From assembly GCF_027853235.1 (NCBI RefSeq), contig NZ_WKJG01000019.1, positions 1 through 62,824 of the forward strand: 62,824 nt of DNA, given 5' to 3'. Below the pieces are notes generated by a model. It saw only the letters and a list, made by a program, of their open reading frames with translations, was not told where the DNA came from and did no database searches. Positions 36,347-48,748 of the stretch are shown here, piece after piece; the first letter of the stretch is position 1, and every line of letters begins with the position of its first letter. The position numbers were made by a program, and so were the translations under genes. The DNA is from Aliibacillus thermotolerans. Its GTDB lineage: Bacteria > Bacillota > Bacilli > Bacillales > Marinococcaceae.

Positions 36347-37534
36347 GTGGAGAGAATGAGCACGCCGTTTATGTTTGAAAAGCCTGTCGGAATGCGTGAT
36401 ACATTGCCTTCCTATTACGTGAAGGAAGAGAAAGTGAAAAGACAGATGGAAGAAGAGATAAAAACGTGGGGGTATTTGCCGATTCGGACTCCGACGCTCG
36501 AGTATTACGAGACGGTGGGAACCGCCTCTGCTATTTTAGAAAAACAGTTGTTTAAATTGTTAGATCAAGATGGGAATACCCTTGTGCTCCGTCCAGATAT
36601 GACAGCTCCCATTGCAAGAGTTGCTGCGTCTAGTTTAAAAGATCAAGTTTTCCCCATTCGGCTTTTTTATCATGATTCTTTGTTTCGGGCGCAAGAAAGA
36701 GAAGGAGGTCGTCCAGCAGAGTTTAACCAAATGGGAGTAGAGCTTGTAGGAGATGGAACGACGAGTGCTGATGGAGAAGTGATTGCCCTGATGATTGCTG
36801 CCCTTGAAAAATCTGGTCTGAAAGATTTTAAAGTAGCGGTAGGGCATATTGGCTATGTCAATGCGCTCCTTCAAGATGTTCTTGGGAGTGAAGAACGCGT
36901 TCAAACGTTACGTCGTTATTTATACGAAAAAAATTACGTCGGATTTAGGCAACACGTAAAAAGCTTACCACTATCCTCTATTGATAAAAACCGTTTGTTA
37001 GGTTTGTTAGAATTACGCGGTGGGATAGAAACATTGGAGAAAGCCGCAGAACTCGTTCAAACGGAGGAAGCGAAAAAGTCTATTCAGGAGTTAAAGGAAC
37101 TGGAGGAAATTTTAGCCGGATATGGTGTGACGGAATATATCAAAATAGATTTTAATTTAGTGATGCACATGAGTTATTATACCGGCATTGTGTTTGAAGG
37201 ATACGGGAATCGACTCGGTTTTCCATTATCTAGCGGCGGTCGCTATGATGAACTGTTAGCAAAATTCCATCGGCCTGCCCAAGCCACTGGATTTGGAATT
37301 CGCTTAGATTTACTCATTGAAGCCCTTGATACAAAGGAAGAAGTGCGTCAAGATACGTGCATTTTATTTAGTAAGGAAAGAAGAGGAGAAGCGATTCAAA
37401 CAGCAAAAGCGCTTCGAAAAGAAGGGAAACGGGTTGTGCTCCAAGATTTGCAAGGAGTAGAAAACGTCGATGAATTAAGCGAATCATTTAGCGATGTGCG
37501 TTACTTTATCGGAAAGAATGGACAGGAGGGGTAG
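36347..37534 (+). CDS. hisZ: ATP phosphoribosyltransferase regulatory subunit
   Basis: 395 residues, related to class II histidyl-tRNA synthetase: [15 protein letters not shown] at the N-terminus, [14 protein letters not shown] (motif 2-like), [23 protein letters not shown] and [10 protein letters not shown]. It is catalytically inactive and serves as the regulatory partner of short-form HisG. GTG 36347 is listed; ATG 36356 (three codons later) is equally possible given AAGGGAG at 36337-36343. First gene of hisZGDBAFI. Confidence 0.93.
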   Translation: MERMSTPFMFEKPVGMRDTLPSYYVKEEKVKRQMEEEIKTWGYLPIRTPTLEYYETVGTASAILEKQLFKLLDQDGNTLVLRPDMTAPIARVAASSLKDQVFPIRLFYHDSLFRAQEREGGRPAEFNQMGVELVGDGTTSADGEVIALMIAALEKSGLKDFKVAVGHIGYVNALLQDVLGSEERVQTLRRYLYEKNYVGFRQHVKSLPLSSIDKNRLLGLLELRGGIETLEKAAELVQTEEAKKSIQELKELEEILAGYGVTEYIKIDFNLVMHMSYYTGIVFEGYGNRLGFPLSSGGRYDELLAKFHRPAQATGFGIRLDLLIEALDTKEEVRQDTCILFSKERRGEAIQTAKALRKEGKRVVLQDLQGVENVDELSESFSDVRYFIGKNGQEG

Positions 37535-37535
37535 C

Positions 37536-38174
37536 ATGAGCGACATACTGACGATGGCGATGCCAAAGGGACGAATTTTTGAAGAAGCGGTGGAACTTCT
37601 GCGCAAAGCGGGCTTTCCATTACCCCCGGAATTTGATGATTCGAGAAAGCTCATTGTAGACGTACCAGAAGCGAATATGCGATTTATTTTAGCGAAGCCA
37701 ATGGACGTGCCGACGTATGTGGAATACGGAGTGGCAGACGTTGGCGTGGCAGGAAAAGACACGATGATTGAAGAAGAGCGAGACGTTTACGAAGTGTTAG
37801 ACTTAAAAATAAGTGCGTGCTATTTGGCAGTAGCAGGATTACCAGGGTGTGAAAAGAAAGGCATTAATCCGAAAGTCGCTTCGAAGTACCCAAATCTCGC
37901 AACAAAATATTTTAAAGAACAAGGGGAACAAGTGGAAATTATTAAATTAAACGGCTCCATTGAACTAGCCCCTCTCGTCGGTCTTGCCGACCGCATCGTC
38001 GATATCGTCTCTACAGGGCGAACGTTAAGAGAAAACGGTTTAGTGGAGTTAGAGAAAATTGTTCCAATTACATCGCGCTTAATAGTGAATCCAGTAAGTT
38101 ATCGTATGAAAGATGCTCAAATTGACGAGATGGTTGAAAAGTTGGCAGCAGTGGTGGAGGAGGAAAAAGTATGA
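37536..38174 (+). CDS. hisG: ATP phosphoribosyltransferase, short form
   Basis: 212 residues, the short HisG that needs HisZ. It starts with [18 protein letters not shown] and contains [15 protein letters not shown] and the PRPP loop [14 protein letters not shown]. It catalyses the first step of histidine synthesis. ATG 37536 is two bases after the hisZ stop, with AGGAGGG at 37524-37530 inside hisZ, showing coupling. Confidence 0.96.
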   Translation: MSDILTMAMPKGRIFEEAVELLRKAGFPLPPEFDDSRKLIVDVPEANMRFILAKPMDVPTYVEYGVADVGVAGKDTMIEEERDVYEVLDLKISACYLAVAGLPGCEKKGINPKVASKYPNLATKYFKEQGEQVEIIKLNGSIELAPLVGLADRIVDIVSTGRTLRENGLVELEKIVPITSRLIVNPVSYRMKDAQIDEMVEKLAAVVEEEKV

Positions 38175-39454
38175 AGATTATTGAGTTAACGGGAAGCGTG
38201 TCGTTAAGAAGAGATGTGGAATCTGGCACGAGCGAACAAACGAAAGCAGTGAAATCCGTTATCGAACAAGTTCAGACAGAAGGAGATCGTGCCCTCCGCA
38301 CATTGACGGAACGTTTTGACGGGGTGACGCTCCCTCGTTTTACAGTTTCAGAAGATGAGAAAAAGGAAGCTTATGAAAACGTTTCTGACAGGGAACTTTC
38401 TGCATTGCGGAATGCGATTCGTCGCATTCGTGCTTTTCACGAACGGCAATTACGGGAGTCGTGGTTTTTCACCGAAGAAGACGGTACGATTCTTGGTCAA
38501 AAAATAACTCCCCTTGATTCCGCTGGTGTCTACGTTCCCGGGGGGAAAGCAGCTTACCCGTCTACCATTATGATGAACGTCATTCCAGCACAAGTAGCAG
38601 GGGTGAAACGAATCGTTATGGCATCTCCTCCGGGAAAAGACGGCAAATTAAATGCCGCCGTACTTGTGACCGCGCAAGAACTCGGGGTGGAAGAAATATT
38701 TAAAATCGGCGGTGCTCAAGCAATCGCAGCCCTCGCATACGGAACGGAAACAGTGCCAGCGGTAGATAAAATTACAGGTCCAGGGAATATTTTTGTCGCC
38801 CTTGCGAAACGAGAAGTGTTTGGACACGTTGATATCGATATGATTGCCGGACCGAGTGAGATCGTCGTATTAGCGGACGAAACAGCCCCGCCGGAATACG
38901 TGGCAGCGGATTTGCTTTCTCAAGCAGAACATGATGAGATGGCGTCGTCGGTTTTAGTGACGACGTCTAAAGCGCTGGCGGAAAAAGTGAAAGAAGAAGT
39001 CGAAAAACAATTAGACTCGTTACCGAAAAAAGACATTGCTACCTCTTCTTTGGAAAATTACGGTGCTATTTACGTCGCGCAGGATATGGCAAAAGCGGTG
39101 GAAGCAGTGAATGAGCTTGCACCAGAGCATTTACAAGTAATGACGGAAAAGCCGGAGATGTTACTAGGAAAAATTCGTCACGCCGGGGCGATTTTTCTCG
39201 GCCATTACAGCCCAGAACCTGTGGGAGATTATTTCGCAGGACCGAATCACATTTTACCGACCAATGGTACCGCTCGTTTCTCTAGCCCGTTAACGGTGGA
39301 TGATTTTACGAAAAAATCAAGCATCATTTCTTATAGTAAGGAAGCTTTTGCTCGCGATCGAGAAGATATAATGACGATTGCGCGTTTGGAAGGACTAGAA
39401 GCCCATGCTCGCTCCATTGAAGTTCGTAACATAAAAGGGGAGGAGTCAAAGTGA
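38171..39454 (+). CDS. hisD: Histidinol dehydrogenase
   Basis: 427 residues with [49 protein letters not shown] (zinc/catalytic region) and [17 protein letters not shown]. It performs the last two oxidations of histidine synthesis with zinc and NAD. Four-base overlaps (ATGA, GTGA) join it to hisG and hisB. Confidence 0.97.
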   Translation: MKIIELTGSVSLRRDVESGTSEQTKAVKSVIEQVQTEGDRALRTLTERFDGVTLPRFTVSEDEKKEAYENVSDRELSALRNAIRRIRAFHERQLRESWFFTEEDGTILGQKITPLDSAGVYVPGGKAAYPSTIMMNVIPAQVAGVKRIVMASPPGKDGKLNAAVLVTAQELGVEEIFKIGGAQAIAALAYGTETVPAVDKITGPGNIFVALAKREVFGHVDIDMIAGPSEIVVLADETAPPEYVAADLLSQAEHDEMASSVLVTTSKALAEKVKEEVEKQLDSLPKKDIATSSLENYGAIYVAQDMAKAVEAVNELAPEHLQVMTEKPEMLLGKIRHAGAIFLGHYSPEPVGDYFAGPNHILPTNGTARFSSPLTVDDFTKKSSIISYSKEAFARDREDIMTIARLEGLEAHARSIEVRNIKGEESK

Positions 39455-40041
39455 CAGCTCGTACAGGACAGATCGAACGGATGACGAAAGAAACCCAAAT
39501 TAAAGTAGAAATGAATATTGACGGGGAAGGAAACAGCAACATTGAAACAGGAGTCCCTTTTTTTGATCATATGTTAGACGCGTTTACGAAACACGGTCAT
39601 TTTGATTTGACTGTCGACGCAAAAGGGGATACCCATATTGATGACCACCATACGACAGAAGATGTCGGCATTTGTCTCGGTCGTGTGTTTCGGGAAGCCC
39701 TCGGAGATAAAAAAGGAATGAAACGATACGGTCATGCTTTTGTTCCAATGGACGATGCCCTTGCCCAAGCGGTCGTGGACATTAGTAACCGTCCTTATTT
39801 TGTCGGGAATTTCACCTTACCGAAAGACAAAGTCGGCACCTTTGATACAGAATTAGTCCATGAATTTTTAAGCAAATTTACCGTGGAAGCGCGCATTAAC
39901 TTACACGTCATCGTTCACCACGGAGAAAATACCCACCACATCATCGAAGCAATTTTTAAAGCCGTTGCGAGAGCACTGGATGAAGCGACGATGAAAGATG
40001 ACAGAGTCAAAGGAGTTCCATCAACGAAAGGTTTACTGTAA
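39451..40041 (+). CDS. hisB: Imidazoleglycerol-phosphate dehydratase
   Basis: 196 residues with the repeated metal-binding motifs [39 protein letters not shown] and [16 protein letters not shown]. It converts IGP to imidazoleacetol phosphate. GTG start at 39451 overlaps the hisD stop. Only 28 bases separate it from hisA: hisH, usually placed here, is absent. Confidence 0.96.
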   Translation: MTARTGQIERMTKETQIKVEMNIDGEGNSNIETGVPFFDHMLDAFTKHGHFDLTVDAKGDTHIDDHHTTEDVGICLGRVFREALGDKKGMKRYGHAFVPMDDALAQAVVDISNRPYFVGNFTLPKDKVGTFDTELVHEFLSKFTVEARINLHVIVHHGENTHHIIEAIFKAVARALDEATMKDDRVKGVPSTKGLL

Positions 40042-40069
40042 GCTTTGTGAAAAGAAAGGAGTGCAAGGA

Positions 40070-40807
40070 ATGAGCACATTTGATATTTATCCCGCAATTG
40101 ATCTGCGTGATGGAAAATGCGTCCGCTTAATTCAGGGAGATTACAATAAAGAAACGGTGTATGGCGATTCTCCCATCGACATGGCGCGACAATTTGTCGA
40201 TGCTGGAGCCCGTTGGATACATATGGTCGACTTAGACGGTGCGAAAGAGAAAAAACCTGTGAATGATTCCCATGTCATTCAAGTGGCACAACAATTAGAT
40301 GTCAAAGTGCAAGTCGGAGGCGGCATCCGGACAAAAGAAACGGTACAATATTATTTAGAACAAGGGGTCGATCGGGTTATTTTAGGAAGCGTGGCAGTGC
40401 AAAATCCTGACTTCGCAAAAGAAATGTTAGCAACATACAAAGAGAAGATTGCGATTGGCCTCGACGCCCGTGACGGCTATGTGGCGGTGAATGGATGGTT
40501 AGAAACGTCGGAACAAACCGCCGTTGCCCTCGGAAAAGAAATGGCGAAGCACGGTGCGGAAACATTTATTTTTACGGACATTGCGACAGACGGTATGTTA
40601 TCGGGACCGAATATTGACGCTACCGTTACCCTCGCTAAAGAAACGGGAACAGAAGTGATTGCTTCCGGTGGGGTAAGTAATATAGAAGACATTGAAAAGT
40701 TGTCTCAGCACCGGACAGACGGCATCATCGGAGCAATTGTCGGAAAAGCGATTTACACTGGTAAAGTAGACGTCAAAGAAGCAATCCAAAAGGTGGGACG
40801 TTCATGA
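40070..40807 (+). CDS. hisA: ProFAR isomerase
   Basis: A 245-residue (beta-alpha)8 barrel: [15 protein letters not shown] with catalytic Asp, [49 protein letters not shown] and [11 protein letters not shown]. It isomerises ProFAR to PRFAR. ATG 40070 was chosen over an upstream in-frame start at 39998 because AAAGGAG lies upstream and the conserved sequence starts here. Overlaps hisF by four bases. Confidence 0.96.
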   Translation: MSTFDIYPAIDLRDGKCVRLIQGDYNKETVYGDSPIDMARQFVDAGARWIHMVDLDGAKEKKPVNDSHVIQVAQQLDVKVQVGGGIRTKETVQYYLEQGVDRVILGSVAVQNPDFAKEMLATYKEKIAIGLDARDGYVAVNGWLETSEQTAVALGKEMAKHGAETFIFTDIATDGMLSGPNIDATVTLAKETGTEVIASGGVSNIEDIEKLSQHRTDGIIGAIVGKAIYTGKVDVKEAIQKVGRS

Positions 40808-41562
40808 GCATAAAGCGAATTATTCCTTGTTTAGACGTAAAAGATGGCCGAGTCGTAAAAGGAGTCCAATTCGTTGACTTAAAAGATGCCGGTGACCCGA
40901 TAGAACTCGCCGCTTTTTATAACGAACAAGGAGCAGATGAACTTGTCTTTTTAGATATTTCCGCTTCCCACGAAGGAAGAAAAACGATGATTGATGTTGT
41001 GGAAAAAGCAGCGGAAGTGTTATCAATTCCTTTTACTGTCGGTGGAGGAATGAACAGCGTAGCAGATATCGAAGCGGTTCTTCAAGCTGGAGCGGATAAA
41101 GTGTCGTTAAGTACAGCTGCGGTAGAACGACCGGAATTGTTGCGAGAAGCAAATGAAAAATTTGGGAAAGAACGGATCGTGTCTGCCATCGATGCGAAGT
41201 ATGAAAAAGAAGAAGAGCAATGGATTGTGTACACGCACGGCGGACGAAAAAGAAGAGATTGGGAAGCAGTCGCTTGGGCGAAAGAAGTAGAGAAACTCGG
41301 TGCCGGGGAAATTTTATTAACGAGTATGAATGAAGACGGAGCGAAAAACGGCTATGATCTAGAACTAACAAAAGCGGTAAGTGACAGCGTGTCGATTCCG
41401 GTCATTGCTTCCGGTGGTGCAGGAAAAAAAGAACATTTCCTCGAAGTGTTTGAAAAAACAAACGCCACTGCTGCTTTAGCTGCGTCCGTTTTTCATTACA
41501 AAGAAACGTCCGTGAAAGAAGTGAAAGCATACTTACGTGAAAAAGGAGTTCATGTCCAATGA
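40804..41562 (+). CDS. hisF: Imidazole glycerol phosphate synthase, cyclase subunit
   Basis: 252 residues: [63 protein letters not shown] and [13 protein letters not shown], all classic HisF, with both catalytic Asp residues. The cyclase normally receives ammonia from the glutaminase HisH. HisH is not encoded in this operon, so the enzyme must pair with a HisH encoded elsewhere or use free ammonia. Confidence 0.96.
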   Translation: MSIKRIIPCLDVKDGRVVKGVQFVDLKDAGDPIELAAFYNEQGADELVFLDISASHEGRKTMIDVVEKAAEVLSIPFTVGGGMNSVADIEAVLQAGADKVSLSTAAVERPELLREANEKFGKERIVSAIDAKYEKEEEQWIVYTHGGRKRRDWEAVAWAKEVEKLGAGEILLTSMNEDGAKNGYDLELTKAVSDSVSIPVIASGGAGKKEHFLEVFEKTNATAALAASVFHYKETSVKEVKAYLREKGVHVQ

Positions 41563-42185
41563 AAATAGAAGAAATACAATTCGATGAAAAAGGATTGGTC
41601 CCAGCGATTGTGCAAGATGCAGTAAGTAAAGAAGTGCTAACGCTCGCTTATATGAACAAAGAATCCCTTGAGAAAACTCTCGAAACGAAAGAAACGTGGT
41701 TTTATAGTCGGTCGCGCCAACAACTTTGGCATAAAGGGGAAACTTCTGGAAACACCCAACGCGTGACAGAAATTCGCTACGATTGTGACCAGGATGCCCT
41801 CATTGTAAAAGTCATTCCAACTGGTCCTGCTTGTCATAAGGGGGATTACAGTTGTTTCTCCCACGTTCTTTTCGGAGAAGCAGGAAACCCAAAAGAAAAT
41901 CGTTTTGCGATTATCAATCAACTGGAAAATACAATCGCCGAAAGAGAACAAGAAATGCCGGAAGGAGCATATACGACGTATTTATTCCGAGAAGGCGTTG
42001 ATAAAATTTTGAAAAAAGTTGGGGAAGAAGCAAGCGAAGTGATCATCGCGGCAAAAAATCGCGATCCGGAAGAATTAAAGTGGGAAAGTGCAGATCTCCT
42101 ATATCACTTACTCGTCCTCTTACGCGAGCAAAAACTTCCTCTGGATGAAGTAATGAATGTATTAGAAGAACGGCATGAAAAATAA
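41559..42185 (+). CDS. hisI: Phosphoribosyl-AMP cyclohydrolase / phosphoribosyl-ATP pyrophosphatase
   Basis: A 208-residue bifunctional HisIE. The N-terminal cyclohydrolase (1-110) has [26 protein letters not shown], and the metal site DCDQDALIV with CHKGDYSCF. The C-terminal pyrophosphatase (115-208) shows [23 protein letters not shown]. Last gene of the operon. The following 219 bp before trxB hold no gene; the TPR-protein gene found here in some bacilli is absent. Confidence 0.96.
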   Translation: MKIEEIQFDEKGLVPAIVQDAVSKEVLTLAYMNKESLEKTLETKETWFYSRSRQQLWHKGETSGNTQRVTEIRYDCDQDALIVKVIPTGPACHKGDYSCFSHVLFGEAGNPKENRFAIINQLENTIAEREQEMPEGAYTTYLFREGVDKILKKVGEEASEVIIAAKNRDPEELKWESADLLYHLLVLLREQKLPLDEVMNVLEERHEK

Positions 42186-42371
42186 AATTCTTGCAAATTT
42201 GCCATTTTGAAGAATGGAATAGACGGATGAAAGGAACGTTAGGAGTGCTTCCAGAAAATAATTGCAGGTAATACTATATAGGGTAAGCAGATTAATGGAC
42301 TTCTTTATAAACATCCCCTATGATTGACTTGTGAGAAAAATAAATAGGTGATGTATCGGATTTGGTGATGA

Positions 42372-43355
<984 letters not shown>

Positions 43356-43363
43356 AGCTTGTC

Positions 43364-43388
43364 CGGTGATTGAAATCTCCGCTTTTTG
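43364..43388 (+). terminator. Terminator after trxB
   Basis: CGGTGATT and AATCTCCG form an imperfect stem followed by TTTTT, eight bases after the stop. Confidence 0.55.
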
Positions 43389-43486
43389 AATAATTAAACG
43401 TACTTTAACACTGATGTAATGAAAGCGAAACAAAGAAGGCGTACACTAAAAATAGTACTTGACCCCCTTTTTATATATTTCTTTTT

Positions 43487-43520
43487 CACAGGTGTTCTTT
43501 AAAACACCTGTGCTTTTTTT
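43487..43520 (+). terminator. Strong intrinsic terminator between trxB and yvcI
   Basis: CACAGGTGTT pairs perfectly with AACACCTGTG, followed by seven T. It isolates trxB from the yvcI operon, or closes an unrecognised short transcript from 43390-43486. Confidence 0.85.
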
Positions 43521-43637
43521 GATGAAAAAATAAGAACCGTTCAAAAATTCATGCAGCGTGAAAGTTTGTGACCTGTTGCTTAATTTTGAGAATACTTCGT
43601 AGTATACTATTGATATGGAATGGTGAGGTGATAAGTT

Positions 43638-44108
43638 GTGCGACGGGTGACAAACAGTGCGCTATTAGATAAAGCAAACAATCGCATCCTCCTTTTGCAA
43701 AAGCCTCGCAGAAATTGGTGGGTTGCACCAGGTGGAAAAATGGAAATAGGAGAGTCGGTTCGAGAATCGGCTATTCGCGAATACCGGGAAGAAACAGGGC
43801 TTACGCTAATTCAACCCCATCTTCGCGGCATTTTTACTTTTTTAATGATGGATGGGAATGATATTACATCCGAGTGGATGATGTTTACTTTTCAAGCAGA
43901 AAGATGGGAAGGTGATTTGCTGGAACAATCACCGGAAGGAAAGCTTCGTTGGCAGCCGATTCCACATGTATTTGATTTAGACATGGCAGAAGGGGATCGC
44001 CATATTTTTCATCACGTGCTGCATGAAGAAGGCCTCCTTTACGGAACCTTTCGATATACAGCGGACTTTCAGTTATTATCCAGTTCTTTTGAACGGGAAA
44101 ACGATTGA
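43638..44108 (+). CDS. yvcI: NUDIX hydrolase YvcI
   Basis: 156 residues with a complete NUDIX box [24 protein letters not shown]-type pattern (about residues 36-58). The start is GTG 43638 after GAGGTG. The family hydrolyses nucleoside diphosphate derivatives; the substrate is not known. It precedes rapZ as in Bacillus. A TATACT -10-like hexamer lies at 43603-43608. Confidence 0.88.
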   Translation: MRRVTNSALLDKANNRILLLQKPRRNWWVAPGGKMEIGESVRESAIREYREETGLTLIQPHLRGIFTFLMMDGNDITSEWMMFTFQAERWEGDLLEQSPEGKLRWQPIPHVFDLDMAEGDRHIFHHVLHEEGLLYGTFRYTADFQLLSSSFEREND

Positions 44109-44136
44109 ACTTTGTGTAAAAGAAGGGGAGACAGAG

Positions 44137-45027
44137 ATGACAGAACGGACAGAGGACATTCATGTTGTTATTATTACTGGAATGTCCGGGGCAGGCAAAA
44201 CGGTAGCAATTCAAAGCTTTGAAGATTTAGGATACTATTGTATTGATAATCTTCCTCCTGCGATTATGCCGACTTTTATAGATCTCATTGAAAATTCAAC
44301 CGGTAATTGGAACAAAGTGGCACTTGTGATTGATCTTCGTGGACGGGAATTTTTTGATGATTTACTCTCATCCGTCGATCAATTACAAGCAAAAGTGAAT
44401 TTAAGTCTGCATATTTTATTTTTAGATGCAAAAGATCAAGTCCTCGTGCAAAGATATAAAGAAACCCGGCGTTCTCACCCTTTAGCTCAATCCGACGCCC
44501 CTTTGGAAGGGATTTTACAAGAAAGAAAAATGTTAGAAGATTTAAAAGGAAGAGCAAGACAAATTATTGACACAAGCGATTTAACCCCTAAACAGCTTCG
44601 GGAAAAAATTCTTCGTGATTTTTCGGAAGAGAGACAAGGAACATTTTCGCTTCATTTACTATCGTTTGGATTTAAGTACGGTGTACCGATTGATGCAGAT
44701 ATTGTGCTGGATGTGCGCTTTCTTCCTAACCCGCATTATATTGACCACCTTCAACCGAAAACCGGTTTAGAAGATGAAGTGTCTTCATATGTGTTAAAAT
44801 GGAGTGAGACGAAAGAGTTTTTGCAGAAATTACTGGATCTGTTAACCTTTCTTCTTCCGCTTTATAAACGGGAAGGAAAAAGTCAATTAATTGTTGCAAT
44901 CGGTTGCACAGGTGGAAAGCATCGCTCCGTTACATTAACGGAGTACATTGCAAACCATTTCGCTGATGATTACTTCGTCTATAAAAGTCATAGAGACATA
45001 GCGAAAGGAAAGAAAAAGGAAACGTGA
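44137..45027 (+). CDS. rapZ: RNase adapter / nucleotide-binding protein RapZ (YvcJ)
   Basis: 296 residues with Walker [15 protein letters not shown] (about 13-26), [22 protein letters not shown] and the C-terminal RapZ region [16 protein letters not shown]. In E. coli RapZ controls glmS via sRNA decay; in Bacillus YvcJ binds and hydrolyses GTP and affects competence. ATG 44137 after AAGGGGAG; overlaps glmR by four bases. Confidence 0.92.
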   Translation: MTERTEDIHVVIITGMSGAGKTVAIQSFEDLGYYCIDNLPPAIMPTFIDLIENSTGNWNKVALVIDLRGREFFDDLLSSVDQLQAKVNLSLHILFLDAKDQVLVQRYKETRRSHPLAQSDAPLEGILQERKMLEDLKGRARQIIDTSDLTPKQLREKILRDFSEERQGTFSLHLLSFGFKYGVPIDADIVLDVRFLPNPHYIDHLQPKTGLEDEVSSYVLKWSETKEFLQKLLDLLTFLLPLYKREGKSQLIVAIGCTGGKHRSVTLTEYIANHFADDYFVYKSHRDIAKGKKKET

Positions 45028-45962
45028 AAAACATAAAAACAGTTGTTATTGGGGGAGGAACAGGTCTTTCCGTTTTATTAAAAGGCCTAAAAAAGTTCCC
45101 GATGGACATTACCGCGATTGTAACCGTGGCCGATGACGGAGGCAGCTCGGGAAGAATACGCAAAGAGTTGAACATTCCGCCTCCGGGAGACGTCCGGAAT
45201 GTCCTCATTGCATTGGCGGAAGTGGAACCGATGTTTGAAAAGTTATTTCAACACCGGTTTGAAAATGGCACGGAATTACGAGGGCATTCGCTTGGAAACC
45301 TATTATTGGCAGGAATGACATCGATTACAGGAGATTTTGCCCGGGGGATTAGTGAATTAAGCACGGTCCTAAATGTTCGGGGAAAAGTACTGCCGGCGGC
45401 GAATCAAAGCGTTGAGTTACATGCGAAAATGAGCGATGGAACCGTGATTCATGGAGAGTCGAGCATTCCAAAAGCGGGTAAGAAAATTGAGCGGGTATTC
45501 CTTACCCCACCGACGATTGAAGCGTTGCCGGAAAGTTTAGAGGCCATTCGTGATGCGGACATCATCGTATTGGGGCCGGGTAGTCTTTATACGAGCGTCA
45601 TTCCTAACCTGCTCGTGCCGGGAATTAGTGAAACGATTCGTACATCTCAAGGGAAAACAGCGTATATTTGTAATGCCATGACGCAAGCAGGAGAAACAGA
45701 AGGTTTTACAGCTTTTGACCACGTACAAGCAATTCATGATCACGCAGGAGAAATTATTGATACCGTGCTTGTCCATGACGGTCCGATTCCGGCCCATGTG
45801 AGAAAACGTTATGAAGAAGAACATGCTACTCCTGTCCTTTGTGATGATGAGAAATTACGAAAACTCGGTTGTGACGTTTTAAAAGGAACATTTGTAGATG
45901 CAAAAGAAAATGTACGTCATGACCCAGAAAAAGTAGCACAGTCGCTATTGTCTATATTATAA
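45024..45962 (+). CDS. glmR: Gluconeogenesis factor GlmR (YvcK)
   Basis: 312 residues of the CofD/YvcK fold: [39 protein letters not shown] and [18 protein letters not shown]. It binds UDP-GlcNAc and stimulates GlmS, and is needed for growth on gluconeogenic carbon. GTG start overlaps the rapZ stop (GTGA). Confidence 0.94.
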   Translation: MKNIKTVVIGGGTGLSVLLKGLKKFPMDITAIVTVADDGGSSGRIRKELNIPPPGDVRNVLIALAEVEPMFEKLFQHRFENGTELRGHSLGNLLLAGMTSITGDFARGISELSTVLNVRGKVLPAANQSVELHAKMSDGTVIHGESSIPKAGKKIERVFLTPPTIEALPESLEAIRDADIIVLGPGSLYTSVIPNLLVPGISETIRTSQGKTAYICNAMTQAGETEGFTAFDHVQAIHDHAGEIIDTVLVHDGPIPAHVRKRYEEEHATPVLCDDEKLRKLGCDVLKGTFVDAKENVRHDPEKVAQSLLSIL

Positions 45963-46013
45963 ACAGCGGCCGCCTACAAGAAAATGACAATGTGGAAAGA
46001 GATGGTGATGCGT

Positions 46014-46970
46014 ATGTCATCTTTTGCGGCCATGACAAAAAAGGAACTTACACAACTAGAAGTAAAAGATTGTTGCGCAAAAGCAGAGTTAGCGGCATTA
46101 ATCCGAATGAATGGATCGATTTCGTTTCATAATAAACAAATACACCTTGACGTCTCAACGGAAAACGCAGCCATTGCCCGAAGGTTATATGTTCTGATGA
46201 AACGATTGTACAAAGAAGTGAAGATTGAGCTTCTTGTTCGGAAAAAAATGCGCTTGAAAAAAAATAATGTGTACATCGTACGGATCAAGAAATACGCTCA
46301 GCAGTTACTATATGACTTAAATATTATGGAAGAAGGTTACCGTTTCGTGCGAACCATCTCCGAAGAACTAACTGCAAAAACTTGTTGTAAAAGAGCTTAT
46401 TTGCGTGGGGCTTTTTTGGCTGGGGGATCGATCAATCATCCCGAGACTTCTTCTTACCATTTGGAGATTTTTTCTCTTTATGAAACCCATAACCGTTCCT
46501 TACAAGAATTATTATTAAAATGTCATCTGCCTTCTAAAAGTATTGAAAGAAAAAAAGGATTTATTCTTTACATTAAAGAAAGTGAAAAAATCTCGGAATT
46601 TCTGAACCTCATCGGTGCTCATCAGGCACTTTTATACTTTGAAGATGTAAGGATTATGAAGGATATGAGAAACTCTGTAAACCGGTTAGTAAACTGTGAG
46701 ACGGCCAATCTGAACAAAACCGTTGGGGCAGCGATGAGGCAAATAGAAAATATTCGCTTGGTAGATAAGGAAATTGGTTTGCAAAACTTATCCGACAAAA
46801 TACGGGAAATCGCGGAGTTACGTCTCAAACATCAAGACGTAACGTTAAAAGAACTTGGGAAAATGGTACCGAGTGGTCCCGTGAGCAAATCAGGAGTCAA
46901 TCATCGTCTTCGGAAAATTGATCAATTAGCTGAATCCATTCGAAATAAACAATTAGAAAAGAATAGATGA
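46014..46970 (+). CDS. whiA: WhiA-type DNA-binding protein
   Basis: 318 residues: an N-terminal LAGLIDADG homing-endonuclease-like domain (about 1-220, without the catalytic acids) and a C-terminal helix-turn-helix (about 225-310, [17 protein letters not shown] and [10 protein letters not shown]). In Bacillus it affects chromosome segregation and division. ATG 46014 is the family-like start; ATG 46008 is possible. Confidence 0.92.
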   Translation: MSSFAAMTKKELTQLEVKDCCAKAELAALIRMNGSISFHNKQIHLDVSTENAAIARRLYVLMKRLYKEVKIELLVRKKMRLKKNNVYIVRIKKYAQQLLYDLNIMEEGYRFVRTISEELTAKTCCKRAYLRGAFLAGGSINHPETSSYHLEIFSLYETHNRSLQELLLKCHLPSKSIERKKGFILYIKESEKISEFLNLIGAHQALLYFEDVRIMKDMRNSVNRLVNCETANLNKTVGAAMRQIENIRLVDKEIGLQNLSDKIREIAELRLKHQDVTLKELGKMVPSGPVSKSGVNHRLRKIDQLAESIRNKQLEKNR

Positions 46971-46994
46971 TGAATCAAAGTGGAGGAGATAGGA

Positions 46995-47249
46995 TTGCTT
47001 GAAAAACAAGTAGAGGTAAAATTAGAAACAGGATTACAAGCACGTCCGGCAGCACAGTTTGTCCAAGAAGCAAATCGCTTTCAGTCAGATATTTTTATTG
47101 AAAAAGAAGACAAAAAAATTAATGCAAAAAGCATCATGGGTATTATGAGTATTGCGGTTCGAAGAGGAGAAAAGATTCAACTTGTCGTCGATGGAGTAGA
47201 TGAAGAAGAAGCGATGGAATCATTAACGAAGTTTATTGAAAGCGAATAA
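46995..47249 (+). CDS. crh: Catabolite repression HPr-like protein Crh
   Basis: 84 residues with an HPr fold. The active His15 is replaced by Gln in ETGLQARPAAQFV, while Ser46 in KSIMGIMS is kept, which separates Crh from HPr. HprK-phosphorylated Crh is a CcpA corepressor. The start is TTG 46995 with GGAGGAGAT upstream. Order whiA-crh is conserved. Confidence 0.95.
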   Translation: MLEKQVEVKLETGLQARPAAQFVQEANRFQSDIFIEKEDKKINAKSIMGIMSIAVRRGEKIQLVVDGVDEEEAMESLTKFIESE

Positions 47250-47260
47250 CGAAGCAAAGG

Positions 47261-47302
47261 CTGTTCCGTGTTTGAAAGAACATAACATGGAACAGTCTTT
47301 TT
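47261..47302 (+). terminator. Terminator after crh
   Basis: CTGTTCCGTG pairs with CATGGAACAG (one wobble) and is followed by TCTTTTTAT. Confidence 0.8.
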
Positions 47303-47432
47303 ATATGGGAAGATCGTTGGGATTTTGCTCCTGATTTCATATAAATAGAAAAATAACGTTTTAATATCCTTAAAAAAGTAAATGGAGAGTTATGTAACAT
47401 CTCAAATTCATCACAAGAAAGGAGAACTTCAA

Positions 47433-47636
47433 GTGGCAACAAGAAAAGAACGTAAGAAAGGCAGAGAGACGACGGCCAAAAGACACGACAAGGAATTTTA
47501 TCAAGAGATTGGACAAAAAGGTGGAGAAGTAACTGCTGAAAATCATGATCAACAGAAGAAATCGGAAAAAGGTGGCGATAAGACTTCTCGCGAGCACGGA
47601 AAAGAATTTTACCAGAAAATTGGTGGAGAATCTTAA
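47433..47636 (+). CDS. KGG-repeat hydrophilic stress protein (GsiB/Em-like)
   Basis: 67 residues, very hydrophilic, with repeated EFYQEIGQKGGE, KKSEKGGDKTSREHGK and EFYQKIGGES segments, the KGG motif of GsiB, Con-10 and plant Em/LEA proteins. It probably protects cells during desiccation or osmotic stress. GTG 47433 follows AAAGGAGAAC. No clear SigB promoter was found. It is not part of the usual crh-clpP spacing in B. subtilis. Confidence 0.75.
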   Translation: MATRKERKKGRETTAKRHDKEFYQEIGQKGGEVTAENHDQQKKSEKGGDKTSREHGKEFYQKIGGES

Positions 47637-47828
47637 CGTCGAAACAGAAAGTAAATCTTTGCGGCAAATGGGAACATCAAATGGAAAAGTTTTCAGTCAA
47701 ATACAAAATCTAGGCATCCATGAAAGCGACAATCCCACCCTCATAGGATCATCTGTTCATGGATGCCTTGATTCCTTTATATCAAACATCATGGTGAGAA
47801 TCAACAATTTTGTGAAAAATTCTTACGA

Positions 47829-47867
47829 AAAAAGATGACCTCGATTCATCATTGAGGTCATCTTTTT
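47829..47867. terminator. Bidirectional terminator between KGG gene and clpP
   Basis: AAAAAGATGACCTC pairs with GAGGTCATCTTTTT around an 11-nt loop, with T-runs in both directions. It serves clpP on the minus strand and the plus-strand transcript. The preceding 190 bp show no gene. Confidence 0.85.
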
Positions 47868-47872
47868 CATCA

Positions 47873-48451
47873 TTATTTGTATAACACTTCATCAATCAAA
47901 CCGTATTTTTTCGCTTCTTCGGCAGACATGAAGTTGTCGCGGTCGGTGTCACGCTCAATTACTTCGATTGGTTGCCCCGTTCTTTCAGAGAGGATTTTAT
48001 TTAGTTTTTCACGCATTTCAATGATGCGGCGAGCATGGATTTCAATGTCAGATGCTTGACCTTGGGTTCCCCCAAGTGGTTGGTGAATCATCACTTCACT
48101 GTTTGGAAGTGCGAAACGTTTTCCCGGCTCTCCGGCATTTAATAAAAATGCTCCCATCGATGCTGCCATTCCGATACAAATGGTGGATACTTGTGGTTTG
48201 ATATGTTGAATTGTATCATAAATAGCCATACCTGCCGTAATCGAGCCACCTGGGCTGTTAATGTATAGGGAGATATCTTTTTCCGGATCATCCGCTGCCA
48301 AAAATAAAAGTTGGGCAACAATGGAGTTAGCTACGTTGTCATCAATGGCCGTTCCAAGCATAATAATTCGGTCTTTTAATAAGCGAGAATAAATGTCGTA
48401 TGCCCGTTCTCCTCGATTTGTTTGTTCAATAACTGTTGGGATTAAATTCAT
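47873..48451 (-). CDS. clpP: ATP-dependent Clp protease proteolytic subunit
   Basis: 192 residues. The catalytic triad lies in [11 protein letters not shown] (Ser), [13 protein letters not shown] (His) and [11 protein letters not shown] (Asp). N-terminal [24 protein letters not shown] is typical. It forms the tetradecameric protease that works with ClpC and ClpX. A CtsR operator lies 62 bp upstream. Confidence 0.97.
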   Translation of the reverse strand: MNLIPTVIEQTNRGERAYDIYSRLLKDRIIMLGTAIDDNVANSIVAQLLFLAADDPEKDISLYINSPGGSITAGMAIYDTIQHIKPQVSTICIGMAASMGAFLLNAGEPGKRFALPNSEVMIHQPLGGTQGQASDIEIHARRIIEMREKLNKILSERTGQPIEVIERDTDRDNFMSAEEAKKYGLIDEVLYK

Positions 48452-48512
48452 GTCTATCTTCCTCCTCTTATTTCAGTGGATCTTTTCTGTTTCTGTTTTC
48501 ATCATACTTCAT

Positions 48513-48530
48513 AGGTCAGTAATGGTCAAA
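48513..48530. promoter_or_regulatory. CtsR operator upstream of clpP
   Basis: AGGTCAGTAATGGTCAAA fits the CtsR heptad direct repeat (RGTCAAA-N3-RGTCAAA) with few mismatches. CtsR control of clpP is established in Bacillus. Confidence 0.75.
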
Positions 48531-48717
48531 GAAAAAGCACTCCGTTCTATAGACAAACTTTCGTAATACCTGTTCGACAAGTATGAGATAATTCCTTCTT
48601 ACATTGTAACCGAAATTATATTTTTTCAAACGAAAAATTTGGTAATGAGTAAGAATAAAAGAAGAAAAACTCCGTACTTTTAGATAAGTGCATTTTTGTG
48701 ATATACTTCATATAAAG

Positions 48718-48731
48718 GGTAAGCGCTTACA
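48718..48731. promoter_or_regulatory. cre site (CcpA operator) upstream of sigL
   Basis: GGTAAGCGCTTACA matches the cre consensus TGWAANCGNTNWCA except at the first base, with a perfect GTAAGCGCTTAC palindrome. It lies 17 bp before the sigL start, downstream of a probable promoter, a position fitting CcpA roadblock or repression. Confidence 0.8.
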
Positions 48732-48748
48732 AAATGAGGTGGATATAG

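Noticed and set aside
47545-47838. Plus-strand frame downstream of and overlapping the KGG-protein gene
   Set aside because: It is out of frame with the KGG gene, has no ribosome site and ends in the clpP terminator.
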